From CADCVT01 sp036389485 (GTDB lineage Bacteria; Actinomycetota; Thermoleophilia; Solirubrobacterales; Solirubrobacteraceae): a DNA stretch of 64,000 nucleotides. The notes beneath the pieces are model-generated. The model was not told the DNA's origin. It ran no database searches and saw only the letters and a program-made list of their open reading frames with translations. The stretch is from contig DASVPR010000038.1 in NCBI GenBank assembly GCA_036389485.1, positions 31,516-95,515 on the forward strand. Reading direction: 5' to 3'. Positions 57,947 through 64,000 of the stretch are shown piece by piece (the first letter of the stretch is position 1; every line of letters starts with the position of its first letter). The position numbers and the translations under genes were made by a program.

Positions 57947-58464
57947 CAGTACGCGATCAGCGCCTCGACGTCGTACCCGGCCAGGCGCGAGCGCCCGTCC
58001 AGGAACGTCAGCTCGATCAAGAACCCGCAGCCGACCACGTCGCCGCCGACCAGCTCGACCAGGTCGCACAGCGCCTTCGCCGTCCCGCCCGTGGCGAGCA
58101 GGTCGTCGTGCACCAGCACCCGCGCGCCGGCGGCGACCGCGTCGGAGTGCAGCTCCAGCGAGTCCTTGCCGTACTCGAGGTCGTACTCGGCGCTGACCGT
58201 CTCATGCGGCAGCTTCCCGGGCTTCCGCGCCAGCACGAAACCGGCGCCCAGCTCGCGCGCCAGCGCCGGCCCCAGCAGGAACCCGCGCGCCTCGGCCCCG
58301 ATGACCACCTCAGGCGAACGAGGCCGGGCGAGCGCCGCCAATTGCGAGACCGCCGCGTCCAGAGCGGACGCATCCGCCAGCAGCGGCGTGATGTCCTTGA
58401 ACCCGATCCCCGGCCGCGGGAAGTCGGGGATCTCGCGGATGAACTCCCGCAGGTCGAGGCTCAC
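57946..58464 (-). CDS. apt: Adenine phosphoribosyltransferase
   Basis: The 172-residue purine-salvage enzyme makes AMP from adenine and PRPP. It has the conserved IREIPDFPRPGIGFKDITPL near residue 9, GAEARGFLLGPALA near 56, and the PRPP-binding motif VLVHDDLLATGGTAKAL at about 115-131. Length is normal. It starts with GTG overlapping the MerR stop (GTGA). The cluster of overlapping genes 59216-55911 suggests one transcript. Confidence 0.95.
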   Translation of the reverse strand: MSLDLREFIREIPDFPRPGIGFKDITPLLADASALDAAVSQLAALARPRSPEVVIGAEARGFLLGPALARELGAGFVLARKPGKLPHETVSAEYDLEYGKDSLELHSDAVAAGARVLVHDDLLATGGTAKALCDLVELVGGDVVGCGFLIELTFLDGRSRLAGYDVEALIAY

Positions 58465-59216
58465 CCGACGACCTGGCGCAGGTCCCGGATGAGCAGCAGG
58501 TGCTTGAGGTGCGTCGCGACCGCGGCCAGGTTCTCCAGCGCCTCGATCGCCTCCTTGCGCCGGTCCGGGTTCCGCGACCGCAGCGCGGGCGCGAGGATCG
58601 TCTGCAGCAGCTGCGCCTCGCGGTCCGCCGACGACCGGAAGACACGCAGGTTCCGCCCGCCGACGCCGTACCGCGCCAGCTCGGTCACCGCCCGCACGAT
58701 CTCCCGCTCGGTCTCGTCGTAGTACTTGGTACCCGCGCGGGTCTGGCCCTTGATGACCCCGTACTCCTCCAGCTCGCGGATCAGGGCGGGATCGGCGCGG
58801 GTCTCCTCCACGACGTCCTCGAGCGAGTACAACGCGTTCTGCTCCGCCGTCACGGAGACCGCCGCGCGCCGCGCGCCGCCGCTGCGGCCCTGCCGCGCCG
58901 GCGCCAGGTCCGGCTCGGCGCCACGGCCGGAGGCGAGCTCCTGCCGGATGACCCGCAGCGGCAGGAACTCGTCGCGCTGCAGGCGCAGGATCGTCCGCAG
59001 CCGCGCGACGTCGGACTGCGAGTAGAGCCGGTAGCCGCCCGGCGTCCGCCGCGGGGCGAGCAGCTTCTGGTCCTCGAGGTAGCGGATCTTCGAGATCGAG
59101 ATGTCGGGGAACTCCGCCTTGAGCGCCTTGGTGACGGCGCCGATCGTCATCGCCTTCTCGCGCCGCCCGTCCGGCGTCTCGACGACCTCCTCGAGCCCGA
59201 CGTCCATGCCGCTCAT
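58461..59216 (-). CDS. ftsR: MerR family regulator, FtsR-like
   Basis: The 251-residue protein has the MerR helix-turn-helix TIGAVTKALKAEFPDISISK then IRYLEDQKLLAPRRTPGGYR near residues 24-62, DVARLRTILRLQRDEFLPLR, and a C-terminal helical domain (VVEETRADPALIRELEEYGV near 137) like mycobacterial Rv1828/FtsR. Next to an FHA gene it reproduces the garA-ftsR order of mycobacteria. FtsR activates ftsZ in Corynebacterium; that role here is inference. It ends in overlap with apt. Confidence 0.86.
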   Translation of the reverse strand: MSGMDVGLEEVVETPDGRREKAMTIGAVTKALKAEFPDISISKIRYLEDQKLLAPRRTPGGYRLYSQSDVARLRTILRLQRDEFLPLRVIRQELASGRGAEPDLAPARQGRSGGARRAAVSVTAEQNALYSLEDVVEETRADPALIRELEEYGVIKGQTRAGTKYYDETEREIVRAVTELARYGVGGRNLRVFRSSADREAQLLQTILAPALRSRNPDRRKEAIEALENLAAVATHLKHLLLIRDLRQVVG

Positions 59217-59235
59217 CGCTCCAGGTCCATGTCCC

Positions 59236-59709
59236 TCACCGCTGCAGGAAGGTGAGCTTGTACTTGCCGACCTGCAGCTCGTCGCCGTCGGCCAGCCGGT
59301 GCGACTCGATCCGCCGCCGGTTCACGTACGTGCCGTTCAGCGAGCCCAGGTCGTCGAGGTAGAAGTCGCCGTTGCGGCGCACCAGGAGCGCGTGGTCGCG
59401 CGAGACGGTCACGTCGTCGAGGAACACGTCCGAGTCCGGCCGCCGCCCGATCGTCATCCGGTCGCGATCGAGCGGGAACGACTCGCCGACGCGCCCGCCA
59501 CCGGAGCGGATCACCAGCGCCGCGCCCTTCTCGGCGATCGCCTCGACGTCGACCGGGATCAGCTCGCCGGTCTCGCCCACGCGGTAGGTCGCGGTCGTCG
59601 GCTCGCCCCCCTTGACCTCGCTCTGCGGGGCGAGGTAGGCGCCGCACTTCTGGCAGTAGTTGGCGCCCTCCCCGTTGAGGAAGCCGCACTCCGGGCAGTG
59701 GACGGCCAC
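59236..59709 (-). CDS. garA: Zinc-ribbon and FHA domain protein (GarA-like)
   Basis: The 157-residue protein has an N-terminal zinc ribbon (CPECGFLNGEGANYCQKCG, four Cys, residues 5-23), a linker, and a C-terminal FHA domain. That domain has FPLDRDRMTIGRRPDSDVFL near 77, SRDHALLVRR near 104, and LGSLNGTYVNRRRI near 120, which carry the phosphothreonine-binding residues. Mycobacterial GarA inhibits 2-oxoglutarate and glutamate enzymes when unphosphorylated, but the zinc ribbon differs from GarA, so the same target is uncertain. It lies 4 bp downstream of the RsiG-like gene and 19 bp before the MerR gene. Confidence 0.88.
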   Translation of the reverse strand: MAVHCPECGFLNGEGANYCQKCGAYLAPQSEVKGGEPTTATYRVGETGELIPVDVEAIAEKGAALVIRSGGGRVGESFPLDRDRMTIGRRPDSDVFLDDVTVSRDHALLVRRNGDFYLDDLGSLNGTYVNRRRIESHRLADGDELQVGKYKLTFLQR

Positions 59710-59713
59710 CGCC

Positions 59714-59974
59714 TTACTCCTGCTGCTCGCCCTCCGCCCCTGACCGGCCGGCGAGGATGTCGGTGAGCCGCTGCACGTCGGCTCCCGTGATGACGTCCTC
59801 CCCCTGATCGTGCTTCTTGCGAAGCCGGTTCACCAGCTCCGCACGGAGGATGTCGATCTTGCCGTGCAGGATCCGGCGCTTGTAGGAGATGTCGACCTCC
59901 TCCTCGGTGAGCTGCTGGATGAGGTCCTTCAGCTCCTGGTCCGAGAGGCTGCCGAGATCGGGGAAGGTGTCCAT
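59714..59974 (-). CDS. rsiG: RsiG-like c-di-GMP-binding anti-sigma factor
   Basis: The 86-residue protein is predicted helical: LGSLSDQELKDLIQQLTEEE then VDISYKRRILHGKIDILRAE and LVNRLRKKHDQG. It carries the spaced signature E26-x3-S30-x2-R33-x3-H37-x3-D41, matching the E(x)3S(x)2R(x)3Q(x)3D c-di-GMP motif of RsiG with His in place of Gln. In Streptomyces RsiG with c-di-GMP sequesters the sigma factor WhiG; in Rubrobacter a homodimer with one motif per chain does so. Only one motif is seen here, so homodimerisation is likely. It lies 4 bp upstream of the FHA gene. The sigma partner is not in the window. Confidence 0.82.
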   Translation of the reverse strand: MDTFPDLGSLSDQELKDLIQQLTEEEVDISYKRRILHGKIDILRAELVNRLRKKHDQGEDVITGADVQRLTDILAGRSGAEGEQQE

Positions 59975-59997
59975 GGCCGCAACGATACCTCAGAAGT

Positions 59998-60657
59998 TCA
60001 AGTCGAGCTTGAGCCTTCGCGAATGTAGAGCGCCGTGGCCCACCAAACCAGCGCAATCCCGATGTAGAGAAGGACCTCGGCGGGCGTCTCGAGGCCCACG
60101 AGGGCGAAGAAGATCGCCGACATCACGGGCCACACCGCCGCCCGACCGGGCCAGTTGACCTTCAGGTCGATGCCGTGCCGCAACGCCCATTGCCCGTAGA
60201 GCAGCTGCACGACTTCTCGCGCGGCGAGCACGGCCAGCGCCCAGCGCGGCAGCGTCTCGAAGTGCCACACGACGACGACCCCGCTCAGGACGAGCGCCCG
60301 GTCGATCACCGGGTCGAGCAGCGCGCCGAGCTTGGAGTACTGGCCGGTGACGCGCGCCGCGATCCCGTCCGCGTAGTCGCCCCAGCCGATGAGCGCGAAG
60401 ATGATCGCCGGGAGGGCGTCGGTGCCCGAGTCGCTCGACAGCGCGAGCACGAGGAAGACCGGCAGCAGCGCGAAGCGGACGTACGTGATCGCGTTGGGGA
60501 TCGTCCACGGCCGCCACGGCGCGTCGCGCAGCGTCTCGGGCGGGGGTGGCCCCGAGCGGTCCAGCCCCGACAGCCTCCGGAAGGTCAACCGCGTCCGCGC
60601 GACCGCCTCCGCGGCCCGCTCGCCCGGCGTCGGCCGCTCTAGGGGAGGCCCAGCCAC
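59998..60657 (-). CDS. CDP-alcohol phosphatidyltransferase family protein
   Basis: The 219-residue membrane enzyme has about five helices and the complete CDP-alcohol motif: D94-x2-D97-G98-x2-A101-R102-x8-G111-x3-D115-x3-D119. This resembles PgsA (phosphatidylglycerophosphate synthase) and phosphatidylinositol-phosphate synthases; the exact product is uncertain. It starts with GTG, 19 bp inside the 3' end of proS, and ends 23 bp before the RsiG-like gene. The hydrophilic N-terminal 45 residues are not conserved. Confidence 0.9.
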   Translation of the reverse strand: MAGPPLERPTPGERAAEAVARTRLTFRRLSGLDRSGPPPPETLRDAPWRPWTIPNAITYVRFALLPVFLVLALSSDSGTDALPAIIFALIGWGDYADGIAARVTGQYSKLGALLDPVIDRALVLSGVVVVWHFETLPRWALAVLAAREVVQLLYGQWALRHGIDLKVNWPGRAAVWPVMSAIFFALVGLETPAEVLLYIGIALVWWATALYIREGSSST

Positions 60658-62294
60658 CGCTCGCGGACCGCCTCGATCGCGCCGTCGAGCGGCACCGGCT
60701 CGAGGTCGGCGCCGCCGCGGCGGCCGACGGCCTCGGCGGCGCCGGACTCCAGCGACCGCTTTCCCACGGTGAGCCGCAGCGGGCAGCCGAGCAGCTCGGC
60801 GTCGGTGAACTTCTCCCCCGCGCCGGCGGGCCGGTCGTCGAGGAGGACGTCGAAGCCGACCGCCTGCAGCTCGTCGTACAGCGCCTCCGCCGCGCGCGCC
60901 TCGTCGCTGCCGGGCTTGCCGAGCGCCACGATCTCGACGTCGTAGGGCGCGATCGCCTTCGGCCACGCGATGCCCTGCTCGTCGTGGTTCTGCTCGACCG
61001 CCGCGGCGGCGATCCGCGCCGGGCCGATCCCGTACGAGCCCATGTAGATGGGCTGCTCCTTGCCGTTCTCGTCCAGATAGGTGGCGCCGAGCGGCTCCGA
61101 GTAGCGCGTGTTCAGCTTGAAGATGTTGCCGACCTCGATCGCCGGCTCGATCGCGATGGGGTGGCCGTTCACCGTGTCGCCCGCGACGACCGTCCGCACG
61201 TCGACGCGCTCGCCCGCCGGCAGCTCGATCACCTGGTGGTAGTCGGGCCGGTTCGCCCCGACCACCCAGGTGCCCTCGCCGATCGCCTCGTCGAAGACGG
61301 TCCGCACGTTCACGGCCGGCCCGAGAAACCCCGGCGGCCGCCCGATCTCCTCGTCGCGCGCCGGGCGGAAGTCGGACCGCAGCGCGTTGCGCAGCTTGAT
61401 CTCGTTGACGCGGTGGTCGCCGCGGACGAACACGTCGACGCGCTGGTTGCTCTCCTCGAGCACGACCGGATACGCCTTCAGCAGGCGGCTCTCCGGCACG
61501 CCCAGCGCACCCGCGACCGCGCCGATCGTCATCGCGCCCGGCGTGTGGTGCTCGCCGGCGGCCAGCGTCAGCTCGCCCGCGGGCTGCGGCTCGGCCCGCG
61601 CGATCTCGGTGTTCGCCGCGTAGCCCGGCGCCAGCGCCACGTCGTTCTCGCCGGACGGGCACGGCGCCATGTACTCGTGCGCCATCGACCCGCCCATCAT
61701 CCCGACGTCCGACTCCACCTGGTACCACTCGAGCCCGCAGCGGTCGAAGACCTTCGCGTACGCGTCCGCGTGGAGGTCGTAACCCGCCTGCAGGCCCTCC
61801 GCGTCGCGGTCGAACGTGTACGAGTCCTTCATGATGAACTCGCGGGTGCGGAGCACGCCGGCGCGCGGCCGCGGCTCGTCGCGCTCCTTCACCTGGAAGT
61901 GGTAGAGGATCTTCGGCAGGTCGCGGTACGAGCGGATCGCGTTCGCGACGTGCAGCGTCACGACCTCCTCGTGCGTCATGGCGAGGACGTGCTCGGCGCC
62001 CTTGCGGTCCTGCAGGCGGAACTGCTCCGCGAAGCCGTAGCGACCGGTCTTCTTCCACAGCTCGGCCGGGTGCATGACCGGCATGAGCATCTCCTGGCCG
62101 CCGATCGCGTCGATCTCCTCGCGGACGATCTGGACGACCTTCTGGTGGATCCTCCAGCCGGCGGGGAGCCACGACCACAGCCCGGCGCCGACCTGGCGGA
62201 CCAGACCGGCTCGAACCATCAACTTGTGGGAGACCGCCTCGGCATCGGCCGGAGGCTGGCGCTCGGTGGGCAGGAAGAGTCGGCTCAGGCGCAT
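60639..62294 (-). CDS. proS: Prolyl-tRNA synthetase, bacterial type with editing domain
   Basis: The 551-residue class II synthetase has MRLSRLFLPTERQPPADAEA at the start, motif 1 region VREEIDAIGGQEMLMPVMHP, and motif 2 FQVKERDEPRPRAGVLRTRE followed by FIMKDSYTFD. An INS-type editing domain occupies about residues 225-395 (GEHHTPGAMTIGAVAGALGV, RGDHRVNEIKL). Motif 3 includes MGSYGIGPARIAAAAVEQNH, and an anticodon-binding domain ends the protein. It charges tRNA-Pro and edits Ala-tRNA-Pro. The pgsA-like gene overlaps its end. Confidence 0.95.
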   Translation of the reverse strand: MRLSRLFLPTERQPPADAEAVSHKLMVRAGLVRQVGAGLWSWLPAGWRIHQKVVQIVREEIDAIGGQEMLMPVMHPAELWKKTGRYGFAEQFRLQDRKGAEHVLAMTHEEVVTLHVANAIRSYRDLPKILYHFQVKERDEPRPRAGVLRTREFIMKDSYTFDRDAEGLQAGYDLHADAYAKVFDRCGLEWYQVESDVGMMGGSMAHEYMAPCPSGENDVALAPGYAANTEIARAEPQPAGELTLAAGEHHTPGAMTIGAVAGALGVPESRLLKAYPVVLEESNQRVDVFVRGDHRVNEIKLRNALRSDFRPARDEEIGRPPGFLGPAVNVRTVFDEAIGEGTWVVGANRPDYHQVIELPAGERVDVRTVVAGDTVNGHPIAIEPAIEVGNIFKLNTRYSEPLGATYLDENGKEQPIYMGSYGIGPARIAAAAVEQNHDEQGIAWPKAIAPYDVEIVALGKPGSDEARAAEALYDELQAVGFDVLLDDRPAGAGEKFTDAELLGCPLRLTVGKRSLESGAAEAVGRRGGADLEPVPLDGAIEAVRERWLGLP

Positions 62295-62336
62295 CGCCGA
62301 CAGCGTATGGCAGCAAGGCGCAACTCCGATCGCACG

Positions 62337-63863
62337 ATGCGGTTGACTGTGGGCGTGACCCGCCTCGTGCTCGCCGCGTGCCTCCTCGGCCTCGCGGTCC
62401 TCCCCGCCGCCGCGCAGGCGAGTGACCGTCAGCTCTCGATCATGATGGACGACGACCTGCTCGTCTACCGCGACGACCGGACGCGCGACGAGGCCATGCA
62501 GCGGATGAAGCAGCTCGGCGTGGATTACATGCGCGTCACCGTGCTGTGGAGCGTCGTGGCGGAGCGCACGCGGCCGGGCCGCCGCTTCGACCCGCGCGAC
62601 CCCGGCGACTACCCGCACCGCAACTGGGACCGCTACGACCGCCTGGTCCGCGCCGCCCGCACGCTCGGGCTGGGCGTGTACTTCAACGTCACCCCGCCGG
62701 GGCCGCCGTGGTCGCGCGGCAGGGCGCCGCGCGGGCTGCGCGACGTGGTCAAGCGGGCGTGGAAGCCGAAGCCGGGCGAGTTCTCGAAGTTCGTCGAGGC
62801 CGTCGGGCGCCGCTTCTCCGGCCGCTACCGTGACGAGAACGACGGGCGCCCGCTGATCCCGAAGGTGTCCTTCTGGTCGCTGCTCAACGAGCCCAACCAG
62901 GGCGGCTGGCTGTCGCCGCAGTACGAGCGCGGCCGGATGCGCTCGCCCGCGCTGGCCCGCGAGCTGTTCCTGCGCGCCCGCGCCTCGCTCGACCGCACCG
63001 GCCACGGCAAGGACACGATCCTGTTCGGCGAGACCGCGCCGCTCGGCTCGTCGCTGCGCAACCAGACCTCGCCCATCCGGCCGAAGCGCTTCTACCGCGA
63101 GCTGCTGTGCCAGTCGCGTCGGGGCTTCCGCTGCAACCTGTTCGAGAAGTACGGGCCGATCCGCGCGACGGGCGTCGCGCACCACCCGTACACGAAGAAC
63201 GTCTCGCCGCTGGTCCGCGACAAGCACCCGGACGCGATCACGATGGCCAACGCCTCCCACCTGCCGACGCTCATCGACTCGCTCGCGCGGCGGACCGGCA
63301 ACATCCGGAGCGGGCTGCCGATCTACATGACCGAGTTCGGGTTCGAGACGAACCCGCCCGACCCGTTCAGCGGCGTCCCGATCGCGCGGCAGGCGGAGTG
63401 GAACCAGCTCGGCGACTTCCTCGGCTACGCGAACCCGAGGATCTTCGCCATGACGCAGTTCCTGCTGCGGGACGTCGCCCCGGTGGCGAGCGCGCGCCGC
63501 GGCACGAAGCCGTACTGGTTCACGTACCAGTCCGGCCTGTTCTTCCACGACGGCACGCCGAAGCCGGCCGCGAACGCCTACTACCTCCCCTTCATCGCGA
63601 GCGTCGCCGGGTTCAACGCCGCGAACGTCTGGGGCCAGCTGCGCTTCCGGCCGAACGGGCTGCCGCGGGGGACGCAGGACTCGGTGCAGATCCAGCACCA
63701 GGCACGCGGCAGCGCGGACTGGGTCAACGTCGGCGGGCCGGTCCTCGTGACGAACCCGATGGGCTACTTCACCGCGCGCGTCGAGTATCCGGGGGCCGGG
63801 CAGCTTCGCGCGGTGTGGGTCGCGCCGCTGCCGGTGCCGAGCCTGCCGCAGCCGGTCGGCTAG
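62337..63863 (+). CDS. Secreted glycoside hydrolase, clan GH-A (GH5/GH39-like)
   Basis: The 508-residue precursor starts MRLTVGVTRLVLAACLLGLA, a signal peptide; ATG 62307 would add 10 residues before it. The mature TIM barrel has GVDYMRVTVLWSVVAERTRP near residue 60 and the acid/base Glu in FWSLLNEPNQGGW near 184. The nucleophile Glu lies in IYMTEFGFETNPPD near 332, with strands between. The pattern is of clan GH-A, GH5 or GH39 type; the polysaccharide is unknown. A C-terminal beta domain (about residues 420-500) may bind carbohydrate. Its stop shares CTAG with the transposase stop. Confidence 0.88.
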   Translation: MRLTVGVTRLVLAACLLGLAVLPAAAQASDRQLSIMMDDDLLVYRDDRTRDEAMQRMKQLGVDYMRVTVLWSVVAERTRPGRRFDPRDPGDYPHRNWDRYDRLVRAARTLGLGVYFNVTPPGPPWSRGRAPRGLRDVVKRAWKPKPGEFSKFVEAVGRRFSGRYRDENDGRPLIPKVSFWSLLNEPNQGGWLSPQYERGRMRSPALARELFLRARASLDRTGHGKDTILFGETAPLGSSLRNQTSPIRPKRFYRELLCQSRRGFRCNLFEKYGPIRATGVAHHPYTKNVSPLVRDKHPDAITMANASHLPTLIDSLARRTGNIRSGLPIYMTEFGFETNPPDPFSGVPIARQAEWNQLGDFLGYANPRIFAMTQFLLRDVAPVASARRGTKPYWFTYQSGLFFHDGTPKPAANAYYLPFIASVAGFNAANVWGQLRFRPNGLPRGTQDSVQIQHQARGSADWVNVGGPVLVTNPMGYFTARVEYPGAGQLRAVWVAPLPVPSLPQPVG

Positions 63864-64000
63864 GTGTCGTTCCCAGGCGCCTTCGTCAGTCGTGAGCCGG
63901 GCGGCTTGTGGCTGAGGCTGCCGTGGGGTCGGATGAAGTTGTAGTGGTTGAGCCAGGCGTCGAGCGCTGCGGTGCGCTCGGCGCTGTTGGCGTAGAGCTG
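63860..64000 (-). mobile_element. IS481-family transposase, C-terminal fragment at window edge
   Basis: The last 46 residues of a transposase are visible: QLYANSAERTAALDAWLNHY then NFIRPHGSLSHKPP and a stop. These match the rve_3 end of IS481 integrase-core transposases, where NFIRPHGSL is diagnostic. The gene continues beyond the right edge. Its stop overlaps the glycoside hydrolase stop, so the expected terminal inverted repeat would have to lie in or very near that gene; none is recognised. It may be a remnant. Confidence 0.82.

Overview
The window is chromosomal DNA of very high GC with dense, often overlapping genes and frequent GTG starts and TAG stops. It looks like an actinobacterium of the class Thermoleophilia, probably order Solirubrobacterales (Conexibacter, Solirubrobacter or Patulibacter relatives). 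The reasons are the family-typical N-terminus of the collagen-like protein at 11602, the large NAD-glutamate dehydrogenase, the C-terminal Ig-like tail of the secreted protein at 42624, the actinobacterial LexA box, and the pgsA-like / FHA (garA) / MerR (ftsR) order near the right end. No rRNA, tRNA, CRISPR array or complete mobile element was recognised by eye. A partial IS481-family transposase lies at the right edge.

Layout. 1-6616 is one huge minus-strand gene running off the left edge: a secreted SdrD-B-like repeat protein with 15 repeats, three DUF11-like domains and an Asp/Pro/Thr linker. 6.7-11.5 kb holds the glutamate dehydrogenase. 11.6-19.5 kb holds a collagen-like protein, an alpha/beta hydrolase, three short-chain dehydrogenases (one divergent from its TetR regulator across an operator), a cluster of small palindromes, mtnA, a cupin with a previously hidden 58-residue membrane protein, a 72-residue flagellar-rod-like miniprotein and a YukJ (DUF2278) protein. 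19.7-24 kb holds a subtilisin-like protease with RVSWS repeats and a membrane GGDEF/HD-GYP protein. 24-32 kb holds an epimerase, a class V aminotransferase, HMG-CoA reductase, a broken MFS gene, a metzincin, a histidine phosphatase, a histone-like protein, a cold-shock protein, a methyltransferase and a dipeptidase. 32.7-34.5 kb holds LigD-type polymerase and ligase as two overlapping genes. 34.8-41.9 kb holds a small ORF, a methyltransferase/EamA/GntR operon with a GntR-type operator, YihY, and an overlapping operon of hydrolases, thioesterase and DUF3052. 41.9-49.2 kb holds a thioredoxin-TPR protein, a secreted metalloprotease-like protein, two hydrolases downstream of SOS-controlled dinB, and an ECF sigma factor with an amidohydrolase. 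49.3-54.8 kb holds a wax-ester synthase, NAD synthetase, two methyltransferases and a thioesterase. 54.9-62.3 kb holds a HTH-membrane-RskA-like chimera and a long minus-strand cluster proS - pgsA-like - RsiG-like - FHA - MerR - apt - SRPBCC - FAD oxidase. A secreted glycoside hydrolase and the IS481 fragment end the window.

How the genes work together. The most informative module is at 58.4-60.7 kb. An 86-residue protein carries the E-S-R-H-D spaced signature expected of RsiG, the c-di-GMP-dependent anti-sigma factor, next to FHA and MerR genes. A c-di-GMP synthesis/degradation protein sits at 21.4 kb. Three regulatory sites can be read directly: a TetR operator (15402), a GntR/FCD operator (36738) and a LexA box (47478). 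Translational coupling by ATGA, GTGA or TGATG overlaps is widespread. In four places the only start that fits is CTG, three of them as a CTGA overlap with the preceding stop.
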